64,000 nucleotides of DNA from Cryptomeria japonica (GCF_030272615.1 NC_081407.1:137830897-137894896), one strand, 5' to 3'; counted from the first letter of the stretch, positions 48,303-61,392 are shown. Notes: a model not told the origin generated them from the sequence alone. Numbers and translations: made by a program.

Positions 48303-50700
48303 TACAATTTATGACACTACAAGAAGAATGGGAAGCTCAAAAACATGGGATTTTGGCTTTAACAACATAAGTGCCTTTTCTTTTCTTCTCTTAGGAATAG
48401 TGGAAGGAACAAGAGGCACCACTAGAGGTTGTGAGATCATAGAAGAAAGGGGAGGTTTACTTTGGGGATTACACTAAATTTCTTAATGCCTAATGGAGGA
48501 GTAGAAGATGAAGCACACTACTACATAAGAGTAGATTGAGAATGAGGAGGAGATGGGACTGAATTAGGTGTTGATTCCATAGTCTTATACTTGTATTATG
48601 CTTTATATGACAAATCACCACGAGGCAACATGGGTCCCATCAAAGTACACAAAAAATGGTTGAGAGAAGCCCCTAGGTGAGATTAATGGTTTGTATCTAG
48701 TATCCTAGTAGATTGTTTACACAGTACCATCATGGAGAAATTTTAAACACTTGTAGACTACACATTGGAAAACATCCATGATAATTAGCCAGAGAATGGC
48801 TAGTTTCACTTTGAATAAGTTAATTCTAGAATCACAACAAATGTGGTAGATATAGTCTTAAGTCCCATAAGAACCTACAAAGATATAGATTCCAAAGGAG
48901 GAAGAGAAAGGCCATCATGAGTACAGATGGAGGTTGTTGCCTCATCATATCTCACCCTATGTAGACCATTGATGAAAATATTCTCCTCTATTATAACATT
49001 GTCCTTATAGGTGGGGTCAAGCATAACAATGGTAATAAAATTATCATTAATCTAAGTAGAAATGTACAAAGGAGAAGGTTCTCCATGGACTGGCAAGCCA
49101 TTAGGAGTGAAAGATATATTAGGTATATTAAGCTTCTAACTTGGAGAGGAGATTAGAATAATAGTCATCATGTTTACATATTCAAAACCGCTAGGTGTAG
49201 TAGTAGAAAAAGTGTTGATGAAGTTAGAAGAGTAAGGTAGGAAAGGATCTATATCAATCTATAGTTGACTGTTGAGTTTAGCAATATATTTATTTGAATT
49301 CTATTTTTTATCACCACATTGGATGGTACCACTATATGTATGATATTGAATTACATGTTTCAGATTGATACAAATTTCAGTGTCATGCTCAAGCAGTTGA
49401 TATTGATAGAATTTAGAAGCATCATACTAACTAGGGTATGACTTGTTATTGGGAAGCAATCTAATTTTTGGGAGGGTGATCAAATTATCCTTTAGTATTT
49501 TTTGTAGCACACTTAAGTAGGAATCAGACAACTTCATAAAGATTCAATATCAATGAGATCCAAGTGCACCTTTCTTAGTTGCCTAAGGAATTGTAACTAC
49601 ATTTTCAAATACTTTGTTCTTCTTTGACCAGCTAGAAGAGACACAACTCCATAATTATTAGGATGAGGATGAGGATGAGGTAGAAGCCTTGCACTGTGTC
49701 AACATCTGCTAATAATAGCATAATGCGATATACAAATACGCAATAGAATGATATTTCATTAGAACTCTTTCCCTTAATATTTTTTGTAGATTACCCATGA
49801 GCATCCTCTAAATTTGAAAATTAGGTAGAGCATAAGGAATCTGAGAAAAAATTGCTTGATAGAAAGCAATGAAATCAATGATCTTCTCATAAGGTTGTTG
49901 CTTATAGTGGACAAGATCAACAATAGTGACTTTGGATCGAATGTTTGCCTAAAGTCGTTATAACAACTAATCCACAAGATACTTAAAAGATAATATAGAA
50001 CAACAAGTACAACCATTGCAATGAGCTCTCCTTAAGGGACTACAAAAATAACTTTGCTAACAACTAATCTTGATGTAAGAAATCACTACAAAGTGCAATG
50101 AAATCATTAGAATATTCTTGAGGATATTCTTTACTATTATATTTATCAAACTTTAGAATATCTATCCCTTGGAGTATATGTGCATTCAAGATGGTCAAAG
50201 AAAGAAGGTTACAATAGTAATAAGGTGTTAATGGTGATTATGTAGCAACATTGATTAAGTTGGTGATCTAGGATTGCATTTGACCGATGTTTTTCAACAA
50301 GGTGTTTAGAATGGGGTTAGATGGTAGGGGAGGTAGAGGTGGATTAGCCATTGCAACAAAATTTTAACTAAGAAAGTGGGATTTGTAGAACTAGCAAGAG
50401 GAAGAATATTATACCCCAAAGGATTCTAAGAGACATGAAATCCAGGGATCATAAGATTCATAAACACAGTGTTTGTATTATCAATATAAAGTATAGAAGT
50501 TGTTATTCCATTATATTCGACCATATTAATTGATACCTTAGGCATTGGGATATTCAACTAGCATCATGAGGTTGAGACAAAATAGATGTATAAGAAGACA
50601 CCTGTGTCTCAACTATATTGGTAAAAACACAAAGCAACTCAAAGACCTTGTGATTTAACATAATAAAGTCTATCAAATTACTAACAATAGGGGCCACTTG
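48303..50700 (-). pseudogene. Degenerate Gypsy gag region
   Basis: Many stops. The minus strand from about 50360 reads MANPPLPPLPSNPILNTLLK, a start seen in plant Gypsy gag proteins. The part at 49740-50160 aligns loosely with 53890-54100 (shared AAAATAACTTTGCTA and AATCACTA words), so two decayed copies of one gag exist here. No function remains. Confidence 0.45.
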
Positions 50701-51801
50701 AGTGAATGAGTTATCACGATTACATTTATCGGGAAGCTTTTCAAGGCCTTAAATGGGTAAGCCTTATTTAGGAAAGTTGCTTCTTGGGTCCTAATGAGTC
50801 TAGAGTACCTTTTAGGGGATCTTTTGGTGTTTTTAGTGAGTATTTGTGTTGTTGATTGCATTGGTTTGTGTGCCTTTGTCCACAAATGGTCTGAAATTAT
50901 TGTACCTAGGACTGGGGAGATGGTTAAGATCATCTTGTGAAAACTTGTAAATTATTGCAAAGTATTGTAAGGATCAAAACCCCTTTTTGATAACTCCTAA
51001 GGTGTTCCAAGCCTTCCTCTATGGTTGGTTGGTGTTTTGGAACCTAAGTCTTCTGCTTGTTTGTTGTCAACTTACAACAAAATGTCATAAGTTTGCAGTT
51101 TGAGGTAGTGAACTTCTTCAAGTTTGTAAAACTCATATGGAATGTTTCTAAAAAAATGTTCCATGTATCGTGGTCCATTTCCTTAAGGGTTCGTTTGAAA
51201 GGCATTATAGGTGACATTTTTTGAGCTATATGAGTGTGAATGAAATTGATGGTGGCAAGAAAAAATAAACAACATAGAATACATGATGTTGATGTTTGGG
51301 AGTAATATCTCTACTTATTTCTGATAGTGCATGAAACCCCTACAACTATCAATGATTTCTTACTCTTCTAGTAATGATTAGGTGATAAAAATTAAAGAAA
51401 TAAATTTTAAATTAAAAAAATCTTATTGCACAAAAATCATAACATATATTATGTTAGCATGTGTAGTATGGTGTTGAATTGACATTAGTTGACTAGTACC
51501 GTACATATCTAAAAATATATATTTGGTTTATACTTATGATGATTGTAACCCACTTGTATGGAATATATTTGTACAAATCATAGGAATTTTAAATGTCTAT
51601 ATGCAATTTTTTTTCCTATTTTTGAAATCATTCAAATGGCCAAAAGGTTTTTTGGCTGTAAAATATAGAGTGTTGTAAATAAAATAAAATTTTTGGGGCC
51701 TTTTGGATTTAATAGTGTGGTCCATTTTGACTATAAATATAGCTTAAAAATATCTTACATGAGTCACTTCTAGACTTGAGAAGAGGCTTGCAAACTTGAA
51801 G
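50701..51801. other. Unassigned repeat DNA, probably interior of a Copia element
   Basis: No ORF with recognisable motifs. It lies on the internal side of the Copia primer site at 51802, so it may be a decayed leader or gag. Confidence 0.3.
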
Positions 51802-51813
51802 CTTTGATACCAT
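51802..51813 (-). promoter_or_regulatory. Primer-binding site of a short-LTR Copia element
   Basis: Minus-strand TGGTATCAAAGC directly abuts the LTR end CTTACA. It is a common Copia variant of the initiator-Met primer site. Confidence 0.75.
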
Positions 51814-52152
51814 GTAAGAGTCACACACTAGATTAATATTTCCATGGTCAATTGTAGAACTAGAAAAAACTTCCCATATGAGAGTAGAAAGAAATGAATT
51901 GCTTGATTATGGATGCAAAAATGATATAATGATACCATATGTATACAATGGATACATAAAGTACATTAGGAGGTTTTTTTATACAGACAAGATGAAATGA
52001 GAGGACAATAGAGAATTATGACAAATGTCTTAATCATATGATATGAGACATATAAACTAAATAACCCTAAGGTGACCTTAATAAACTTGCATAAAGTGGT
52101 GTGAATAGGACCAAAGAGGTAAATTGGCTAGGTAATATATATATTTCTCACA
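51814..52152 (-). repeat. Copia 5' LTR (339 bp)
   Basis: Minus-strand bounds TGTGAGAAAT ... GTGACTCTTACA, with the primer site next to it. No partner LTR was found in the window. Confidence 0.6.
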
Positions 52153-52398
52153 CTAAAAAATTATTCCTAAGAGGTGACTAGCTATCAATTGCACTATATT
52201 ACAAGAAGTTGAAGGATGGAGTTTGAAGAACAAAAAAATTATGTAAAAAACTAATTACATTACAATTGTATAAAAATCCATCACTGAGGAAGAGGGTGAG
52301 GTTGGGCTACTAGTGTTTATGATATTATTAGTTGTTTTATTTGAACAAAATAAATTATCATTATTCTTTTGTAAAAAATATAATATTATGTAGAATAC

Positions 52399-53400
52399 TG
52401 TAGCATCCTAAAATTACACCCTTTGCAATCTTGATCGCATTTGGGTCCCTCACCTTAATGTTCTTATCCCTATGCTTACTTAAGACTCATTTATACTTGT
52501 ACCATACAACAATGACCATATTTTCACATTCCACCTTGCATTGCACCTTAACCCTAGCCCAATATGGGGTAGGACTAGGACATGGTGCCTTGGTCCTCAC
52601 TGGGACCACGATGCCACGCCATGGTCCTCCCTAATTGGGACCCATTTCAAACCCATTTACCCATCTCAAATTTGAGCAGGAAAAATTTCTTTGTGTTGGC
52701 CTATGTCAAAAAATTAATTAGTTTTCCCAACGGGCAAGTATATAAGGAGGTCTTCCCCTCGCATTTGGATAGACATTTATGATAGGTGAAATTGGGAGCA
52801 CACACAATAAAGCAATCAAGCATTGAAGTATTCATTATCAAGCATTTCTAGAGGTCTTCAAGGCTGCATATTCTTCATCTATCCATTGTGGAGTAACATT
52901 ACACCATTCATTTACAAGCATGTGTGTGTGATTAGGGTTTTGTCATGTTCGTGCCATTTCATACAACATATGTGATTACATTCAAGAAGCAAAGCATCAT
53001 TATCATTCATTGCAGATCTGAGGTATATCCTTCCATCATTTTATTTCAATATTTGCAATATTTCATTCAATGTTGATTCCAAACCGAGATTTGACTTAGG
53101 CAAATCCCTATTCCCAACCTATCTCCCTTTATTTTTGTATGCAGGAAACAAGTATAGAGCGGTACTCTTCGGAATAAGCTTTATTCACATAGACAAATCA
53201 TCCCCCTTTACTGTGCAAAAAGTTTGGAGGACTGTTGTGATGCACCATGGTCCTGAATTTTTAGGAGCTTTTTCGAGAGTCAGATCTAACTCGACTTATA
53301 CTGCTCAGATCCAGGTGCACATGAAAATCCTGCATCTGTAGATCCCTGTTATCTCAGTTTTACCTTCATTCTTCAACACTTTACCTATTTCAACATTTCA
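52399..53400 (+). repeat. Gypsy-type LTR, probably solo, right edge unknown
   Basis: It starts TGTAGCATCCTAAAATTACA. A TATA box TATATAAGG lies at about 52739, and CATTCATTTACAAGC-type AT/CA-rich transcribed DNA follows. I find no matching second LTR and no clear target duplication. Confidence 0.5.
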
Positions 53401-54750
53401 ACTTACAAAAGAGGAAAATCAAAATTAATTCAATCCATTTAGTATTCAGTCCTTATCTAATTTTTGATTGAAACTAGTGGATTCCCTTCCTCTTTTAAAT
53501 GTAATGTCCCTAAGTGAAACTGATTTAGTGGTTTCTCCCTTTTATGTTGCAAGCCCTAAATCAATTTTCCACATTACAAACACATTGATGAATAAGTAGG
53601 AGTTGAGATGGTAGAAGTCCCCTCAAAATAACTAAGTGTGTAAAGGTAATCATGCACTTGGATGTGCATATATGAGGAAATGATGGATATCTCATTAATA
53701 CGATCTTATCTTGGATAAGAGATTGAAGGTTTCCTCTCAAAACCTTTGCACATCTTAATTGAGGATTGTATATGGCATCTATAAGGATAGTGATTAGTTA
53801 TGAAAGCTAATTATCTATTACTCTTTTATTGGCATCTTCTTTGTTGCGCACCAATGTAGTCAATAAGTTTACTTGGAAATGTTGAAGAAATTGATTTTAT
53901 ACTTGGTTGAAAGAAAAAGTAAAATGATTAGATAGAAAGAAAACCAGTCCAATGTAGTGTCTTTTAACGATAATGAAAATAACTTTGCTAGCAAATTACC
54001 CTAGAAAATCAGATCACTATAAAACATGGTAAATGTGGGTACAAATGTTTTTGGATTACCTTTTCCATTGTACTTTTGAAAGTATAGTGTCTCTAGCTAA
54101 AAGAAAGATGTGTGGGTATGATGTTGATATGATATTATAAGATGTTGCGAGGTGGTAGATAAGAAAGCAATCTATTGCTGCAAGTTATCCACATATTGCA
54201 TTAATTATTTTATCATAATATTTATACTATGCAATGGTGCAATAGAGGTGATAGTGGTAGTAATTATTGAAAGGGGTTGCAAAAGAAATTTTGGTAAAGG
54301 CAAAGTTATGAATCACAAAGAATGACTGAAAAGATTAAATGGAAAAGATTGAGATGTAATAACAATATAAATGGATGGGGTTGCACTAAATATTAGAAGA
54401 TGTTAGATAACATCTGAGTTACCAATATGAAATAATGAAATGACTACATTTGTAGGATTAATCATAGATGTGGATAATAGTGATGTGGGATTCCTAGATT
54501 TATTCATGAGTAGTCATTGGTGTGAAAACATCATTATTAATAATTAGGTTTAGGCCACACAAGAAATCAAGGCCCTCAATATGATAACATAACATAATTC
54601 TCTGGACGGCATATAGGAAGCTAGCAATATGCGCACTTTCATCTTTCATCATCATTAATATGCGATTGGAAATCTACAAGATGTTTATGAATTGACAATA
54701 CTCATTCAAATCTTTTTTTGACAGGAATTTGAAGCCATTCTGAGCATTTT
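53401..54750 (-). pseudogene. Second degenerate copy of the Gypsy gag region
   Basis: The part at 53890-54100 resembles 50030-50160. No open frame remains, and the rest is unexplained AT-rich DNA. Confidence 0.3.
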
Positions 54751-55094
54751 TTATTGCTTTGTTTCTGGGTCTGTAATAGTCAATTCATGAAATGACATTT
54801 CACCAGTAAAAAATTGCTGGGCTGTTCTAAACTTAGAAAGGCGCGCTCTGCAACTAAGCGGGTTAGAAAGTTGTGAAAGAGAAAGGAGATTATTTGAGTC
54901 AAAAAGGCTGCTCCCACGCGTTTGTGCTGAGAGTTGCAACTTGCAATTTCCATGCGAACTCCGCTTCTTCCCAATTTGCCCATCTTAAAGAAAACACCAT
55001 GTGAAATTTGTTCTGAATTGTGGAACTGCACAAATGAATGTGGGCCTGAATTGGTAGTTTTCTTATGGTCTTCTTGAATGAACGGTTAGAGTAT
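54751..55094. other. GC-richer stretch of unknown origin
   Basis: It contains AGGCGCGCTCTGC and CCACGCGTTTG, unusual for the surroundings. Two overlapping minus-strand ORFs of 62 and 83 codons (54751-55031) show no motif. It could be a fragment of low-copy or captured DNA; I do not call a gene. Confidence 0.3.
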
Positions 55095-55770
55095 GATAGA
55101 TATGTATGTCTCTTTTTAGCATAGTGAGGTGAATCTAAATTGGTATTATTGAGTTGTTCTGATGGTATTCTTGAAAGAAAGATTACGAGTTTAAATCTTG
55201 TAGTTGTAGGATAGTTGTAGGATATGTATGCCTCTTTTTAGCATAACTTTAGGTGAGCTTGAATTGGTATTATTGAGTTGTTCTGATGGTATTTTTGAAA
55301 GAAAAGTTACGAGTTTAAATCTTGTAGGAGTAGGATATGTATGCCTCTTTTTAGCATAGTTAGGTGAGCCTGAATTGGTATTATTGATTTGTTCTGATGG
55401 TATTCTTGAAAGAAAAGTTACGAGTTTAAATCTTGTAGGAGTAGGATATGTATGCCTCTTTTTAGAATAGTTAGGTGAGCCTGAATTGGTATTATTGAGT
55501 TGTTCTGATAGTATTCTTGAAAGAAAAGTTACGAGTTTAAATCTTGTAGGAGTAGGATATGTATGCCTCTTTTTAGAATAGCTAGGTGAGCCTGAATTGG
55601 TATTATTGAGTTGTTCTGATGGTATTCTTGAAAGAAAAGTTAGAGTTTAAATCTTGTAGGAGTAGGATATGTATGCCTCTTTTTAGCATAGTTAGGTGCT
55701 TCTACAAGGAGTATATTATAGTCTCATGTAGTGAACTATAAAAGATTCATTCCAAAAAAAAAATATTTAA
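55095..55770 (+). repeat. Tandem array of five to six tRNA-like SINE units with A-tail
   Basis: The unit is about 111 bp (spacing 113, 111, 111, 110 measured at CCTCTTTTTAG). Each holds an A-box-like GTTGTTCTGATGGTATTC and a B-box-like CGAGTTTAAATCTTG about 25 bases later, the RNA polymerase III internal promoter layout. The array ends with a unique tail and A10 (55755-55764). A single related unit is at 59270-59425 on the other strand. Assignment as SINE is inferred from these boxes and the tail. Confidence 0.6.
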
Positions 55771-55771
55771 C

Positions 55772-56035
55772 CAACAAAATCAACTACAAATTTGTTTGAT
55801 AGACAAAGTCATCCATCAAATTTAAACCCTTTCTCAAAATCATCTCTCTTTCACACACACAAAATCAATTGTAAATTTGTTTGATAGATAAAGTCATCCA
55901 TCAAATTTAAAACTTTTCTCAGAATCACTCCCCTCTCTCACACACAAAATCAACTACAAATTTTTGTTTGATAAGCAAAGACATCCATCAAATTTAAATC
56001 CTTTCTCAAAATCATCTCTCACACAGAGTGTGTGC
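55772..56035. repeat. Three copies of an 85-90 bp repeat
   Basis: AATCAACTACAAATTTGTTT, CATCCATCAAATTTAAA and CTTTCTCAAAATCA recur at about 55780, 55865 and 55950, joined by (CA)n/(CT)n runs. Confidence 0.8.
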
Positions 56036-56184
56036 CCACATGCCTTGTGTCTCTATTTATGACTTCATGATTGGACAAGATAAAATGATGATCTAAGACT
56101 GTAAACATTATGTGTTATGTGTGTGAAAATTAAATGTTAAACAAGATAAAACGATGATTTAAGATTGTAATAAAAACATTTACA

Positions 56185-56275
56185 CCTCCCTCTCCCCCTC
56201 TCTCTCTCCTTCCCTCAACCCTCTCCCTCTGCCTCTTCCTCTTCCTCTTCCTCTCCCTCTCCCTCTCCCTCTCGA
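56185..56275. repeat. Pyrimidine-rich low-complexity tract
   Basis: CCTCT/CTTCCT runs over 90 bases on one strand (all C/T except a few bases), a possible triplex-forming sequence. Confidence 0.9.
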
Positions 56276-56279
56276 AATG

Positions 56280-57574
56280 GTTGAGCAAGATAAAATTTGA
56301 TGATCTGTGATTTTAATAAAAACATTTACACATCGCTCTTACATAATGAATGATGCACAAATGAACCTTAGGTTAATATAGTAATTTTAAAGTGGAAAAT
56401 GAACGTTTAGAAGTGTGAATATCTATAATTCTATAGTTCGAATGCCTCTTCATTTCAGATTTGAACCTGCAATCATCATCCATAACTCGACTATCCGATC
56501 TAACCCAACTAAAACAACAGATTGAAAAGCTGCAGTTATTTGTTTCTTTGAGTTTTTGTACAGAAAGAAAAGTTCAAACAAGCATGGCTGCATGATAAGA
56601 ACTTTTAAAGCGAACTGTTCAATATCTTTTTCGTTTCCTCGTCACCATCCTCAACTGACAGTATTTACAGGACACAAAACTGTCAATGGACTGTATATTA
56701 TGCCATACGATAGAATAGCTGACGGAACAATTGTTCACAAAGTGTAAAAACGGCAATATACAGTCCAGGAGGATAATATCATTTGTATTATTCCAATAGA
56801 AAACTGTGTCTGACAATTCACATGGCAAAGATAACTCTTGACAACCAGGGTGTCATGAAAACTGTCAAGATTGGCTTCAATTTCCTGCCAAAAATAGTGT
56901 GCAGGTAGAGTACATAAGCTTTCAATGAGTATGGTCAATTCATAACCAAGCCGTATATACTATCTTATACTGGCCCCTTTCTCACCATGACTTCAACTGG
57001 ACCAGTAAAGCAACATGTGCATATAAATTGAAATGATCGAATGAAAGTATTTTGGCAGTCTAGGGATCTTGAGTTATAGTATTATCACGAGTGCAAATTC
57101 TTTTGGATGTCAGCTTTTTTCTTATGAATCTAACTGACTGTCCACTGATTCAGCCTTTTCTTCAGACCTGCAAAAACTTTTTCAGCAGCACCCTATTTTC
57201 TAACTCGTTCGATTTAGACAAACAATTTTCTACAGCGAAGAGTAAAGTAAAGGCACCAAAAAACAAAATGTTACTTTCTATATTAAATAATTAGCAGCAC
57301 CGAGAAAAAATGGTATCAAAACGTAATAGAATCGAATAATTAGCAGCACCAAGAAAAATGGTATCGGAATGTTATCTTTTTATCTTATTCTCCCCTAACC
57401 TTACTAACTTCCTCCAATCCTACGTATACTCTCATTGCACTAAATTCTCCTAATGTATCTCAAGTAACAATTAACTCTAACCAAATATGGGACATCTATT
57501 AATAAAGAAAGACCAGTCAAAACAACTGCTTGCGCAGGTGGTTAAAACTTTAATTGAAGTCCCTAGAACACTGA
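56280..57574. other. AT-rich DNA with no supported feature
   Basis: Several ORFs of 60-70 codons on both strands show no motif. TTAGCAGCACC...AAAATGGTATC is repeated at 57291 and 57338. Confidence 0.4.
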
Positions 57575-59170
57575 AACAGTCACTCCCCAATCTGAATGTG
57601 GATGTCAGTTGGATTTAATGGTCCCCATCATCTACCTTCAAATTATTTTCGAATTGATTACAAATATTCATAATGATGAAAACAAAGAGTACTCTAAATT
57701 CTTGTTGAAGAGTGTGTAACTAGAAATTTGCAGATATTGTGATGATTTAACAGGAATAAGAAAAGAGAGTTTGTGCAGGTTGCTATTTGAGAAGCTCTCT
57801 GCCCATCTGAATGTAGATGTCAGTTGGATTTAATGGTCCCCATCATCCACCTTCAAATTATTTTTGAATTGATTACAAATATTCATAATGCTGAAAACAA
57901 ACAGTACTCTAAATTTGTGATGATTTAATAGGAATAGGAAAAGAGAGTTTGTGCTTTGTAGCAGGTTGCTATTTGAGAAGCTCTCTGCCCATCTGAATGT
58001 AGATGTCAGTTGGATTTAATGGTCCCCATCATCCACCTTCAAATTATTTTCGAATTGATTACAAATATTCATAATGCTGAAAACAAACAGTACTCTAAAT
58101 TTGTGATGATTTAACAGGAATAGGAAAAGAGAGTTTGTGCTTTGTAGCAGGTTGCTATTTGAGAAGCTCTCTGCCCATCTGAATGTAGATGTCAGTTGGA
58201 TTTAATGGTCCCCATCATCCACCTTCAAATTATTTTCGAATTGATTACAAATATTCATAATGCTGAAAACAAACAGTACTCTAAATTTGCGATGATTTAA
58301 CAGGAATAGGAAAAGAGAGTGTGATTTGTAGCAGGTTGCTATTTGAGAAGCTCTCTGCCCATCTGAATGTAGATGTCAGTTGGATTTAATGGTCCCCATC
58401 ATCCACCTTCAAATTATTTTCAAATTGATTACAAATATTCATAATGCTGAAAACAAATAGTACTCTAAATTTGCGATGATTTAACAGGAATAGGAAAAGA
58501 GAGTTTGTGCTTTGTAGCAGGTTGCTATTTGAGAAGCTCTCTGCCCATCTGAATGTAGATGTCAGTTGGATTTAATGGTCCCCATCATCTACCTTCAAAT
58601 TATTTTCGAATTGATTACAAATATTCATAATGATGAAAACAAACAGTACTCTAAATTCTTGAAGAGTGTGTAACTAGAAATGTGCAGATATTATGATGAT
58701 TTAACATGAATAGGAAAAGAGAGTTTGTGCTTTGTAGCAAGTTGCTATTTGAGAATCTCTCTGCCCATCTGAATGTAGATGTCAGTTGGATTTAATGGTC
58801 CCCATCATCCTCCTTCAAATTATTTTCGAATTGATTACAAATATTCATAATGCTGAAAACAAACAGTACTCTAAATTTGCGATGATTTAACAGGAATAGG
58901 AAAAGAGAGTGCTTTGTAGCAGGTTGCTAGTTGAGAAGCTCTCTGCCCATATGAATGTAGATGTCAGTTGGATTTAATGGTCCCCATCATCTACCTTCAA
59001 ATTATTTTCGAATTGATTACAAATATTCATAATGATGAAAACAAACAGTACTCTAAATTCTTGAAGAGTGTGTAACTAGAAATGTGCAGATATTATGATG
59101 ATTTAACATGAATAGGAAAAGAGAGTTTGTGCTTTGTAGCAGGTTGCTATTTGAGAAGCTTTTTGCCCAT
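57575..59170. repeat. Satellite-like tandem array, units of about 186 and 220 bp, about eight copies
   Basis: GATGTCAGTTGGATTTAATG recurs at 57601, 57816, 58002, 58188, 58372, 58558, 58778 and 58960. Short units are 182-186 bp. Long ones (215-220 bp) carry an extra CTTGAAGAGTGTGTAACTAG segment. Copies are highly alike and no ORF spans the array. Confidence 0.95.
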
Positions 59171-59269
59171 CTTTTAATTAGTCCATTTAAGCATACACAT
59201 ACTTTCGCTATAAGATGAACATTAAAGAATATAAACGAATCTCTGTCACTTATTGAATGGATTCTTTGT

Positions 59270-59425
59270 ATTTCTAATATGCAAGAGGCATCTAATTATG
59301 CTTCATATACGAGGTTTACATACCTTACCTCTTATAAGATTTGAACTTGTGACCTCTCTTTCAAGAATACAAGTTCACCATTAGGTCAACTCAAGTATAC
59401 AAATTATAGATTCATCAAGGTCACA
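59270..59425 (-). repeat. tRNA-derived SINE-like element
   Basis: Minus strand: GTTGACCTAATGGTGAAC (A box, 59390-59373) and CACAAGTTCAAATCTTATA (B box, around 59347-59338), about 30 bases apart. It resembles the unit of the array at 55095. Confidence 0.55.
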
Positions 59426-59538
59426 CTCACTAGTCAGGTTAAACTACTAGAATTTAAGTTTGCACATTTCAAAATTGAAAGTAATTGATGGTCAATTGAA
59501 CATGTGTCTTTTTTTTTATAAGCAAAACACCAGATACC

Positions 59539-59570
59539 TATAATATATATATATATATATAATAATAAAG
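59539..59570. repeat. (AT)n microsatellite
   Basis: Uninterrupted TA/AT run followed by AATAATAA. Confidence 0.95.
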
Positions 59571-59779
59571 TATAGATATTACATAAGATGAACTATGATA
59601 ACTGGGAGCATGTGTCATCCCATAAGATCTTGTAGAAACAAAAACAAAGCTACTGAATTGAGGAATTGTCCATCCCCCCATGCTTTCTTTGAACCCCCAG
59701 ACCACCCGTACAAAATGAATAGGATAATGGGGCACGAGTCTTCATTGGTTTCTCAAGCTTGTAAATTGTTTTCATGAAG

Positions 59780-60960
59780 AATTTTAGTGAAGATATTAGT
59801 TATTTATTCTAATGTTGAACCAAAATTTGTTTGTCCATCTTGTACCAAGTCTCAAATGAAACGATATCAAAGTTGTGTGTGTTTCAATCTAGTATAAAAT
59901 ACATGATTCTTTGTCATCACAATAATGATATTGTTGTCACAGTGAATAGTAGTTGGATGGTTCTATAACCTATGCAGGTCTTTCAAGATCCATTTAATCT
60001 ATATGTCTTGAGAACTTGCTACTATGGCAATCATAAATATAATTTTGGAAGAATAATTGATGCCAAAGTTTTGTGTATCATTCTCATACTTTAATTTTAT
60101 TTTATAACAACTATATTGAGACTCATGTGGATCTTATATGAATTGAGAGCTAAGGCTAAATTGGATACATGATATTAGGTCATAAAACTGCCAAATTTTT
60201 TTTTGATGTAAAGTAGCATCCACCTTAAGACTTTCATCTTCCTTAGTCAATTTGTCACCAAGTGTTAAGGGAGTTGTAATTGAACATGATATATGTTTTT
60301 ATTCTATTTTTTTAATAGCATTACTACATACCTTGTTTGAGAGATGAAAATACATTATCATTGTTGTTGAATTTCCACATTAAGAAATAATGCATTAAAC
60401 TCAAATCTAACATTTTAAATTCATTTCATTAGAGTATTATTAATATCTATATAAATAAGATTATCAACATAAATGCAAATAATGAAAATTTTGTTGCCAA
60501 CATACATTTAACATATAAGGTTGGTTTTATGTGGCTTCTACTATAAACCTTATTCAAGAAATAACTATCAATCCTTGCATACCGAGACAAGGGTCCTACT
60601 TCAACCCATATATAACTTTTTTCAACTTGTAAATCAATAATTATTTGTTTAGAGTTTCATGTATCTATTTGGTTGTTCCACATAGACTTCCCCATTTATA
60701 TAACCATTAAGGAATACCAATTTTGATTCCATCTATTATATATAACACTTGAATTATGCAACAATTGCTAGTAGAATTCATTTTATCTTATGTCATTTCA
60801 TAGAACCATCAGCGTAATGTTTTATCTTAAATAAATCCATTTGATGCCAATCTCTTGTTTAACTTTTAGAAGTTATAAAAATCTCATGTATTAATTTTTT
60901 CAATTGCTTTCATCTCTTCATTCTTAGAATCAATCAACACTTTATCTTTTATAGAGAGAT
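59780..60960 (-). pseudogene. Degenerate Copia RT and RNase H
   Basis: Minus-strand traces: FLNGYINGEVYVEQP, then a decayed KALYGLKQAPRAWY region reading KSYIWVEVGPLSRYARIDSY, then FLNKVYSRSHIKPTLYVKCM. The RT YVDD region has decayed. RNase H gives WILKDLHRL, HPTTIHCDNN (catalytic Asp), TKNHVFYTRLKH and a C-terminal DLVQDGQTNFG. Many stops. It is an old Ty1/Copia fragment with no LTRs visible beside it. Confidence 0.75.
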
Positions 60961-61228
60961 AAAGTGTGGATTGATTCTATCTTCTATAATTAGAGAGAAG
61001 ATAGAGAAGATATATCCTAAGATTTAGAGGTCCTAAGTTTATCAATTCTATAATTGAGCATGTATGTAGCAGGCCAGTGAGTCGAATATAGTAGCCCAGA
61101 TGTTACCGAATATTTGTAATCAATTTTCATTATCTAATTCATTTAGTTCTGCATTTCATTGTGTTTAGTCTTGCTGCATGGTCCAGATAGATCTCATTGA
61201 GGTCCCTCCTAACCATGACTACACCAAG

Positions 61229-61240
61229 TGGTATTAGGGC
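61229..61240 (+). promoter_or_regulatory. Decayed primer-binding site of a Gypsy element
   Basis: TGGTATTAGGGC, two changes from the initiator-Met primer site, preceded by ...ACACCAAG, an LTR-end-like context. The LTR would lie upstream (about 61020-61226), but no partner was found. Confidence 0.55.
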
Positions 61241-61392
61241 GAGATTTCATTCCGGAGATTGCATTGTTCTGAAGGTTTTGTTGTGGGGTGGTGGACTGTG
61301 GATCTAACCTGCAGCTACGGAGGACTAGCGAGAAGATAACGAGAAGAGGAAATAAGATTGGTGGAGCATGTGGAAATGCAGACCTTGTTGTG

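Noticed and set aside
56556-57294. Small ORFs on both strands
   Set aside because: No motif, no conservation inside the window, sizes expected by chance in AT-rich DNA.
57575-59170. CRISPR-like regular repeats
   Set aside because: The repeat units are the full 186-220 bp with no unique spacers, and the context is a plant genome.
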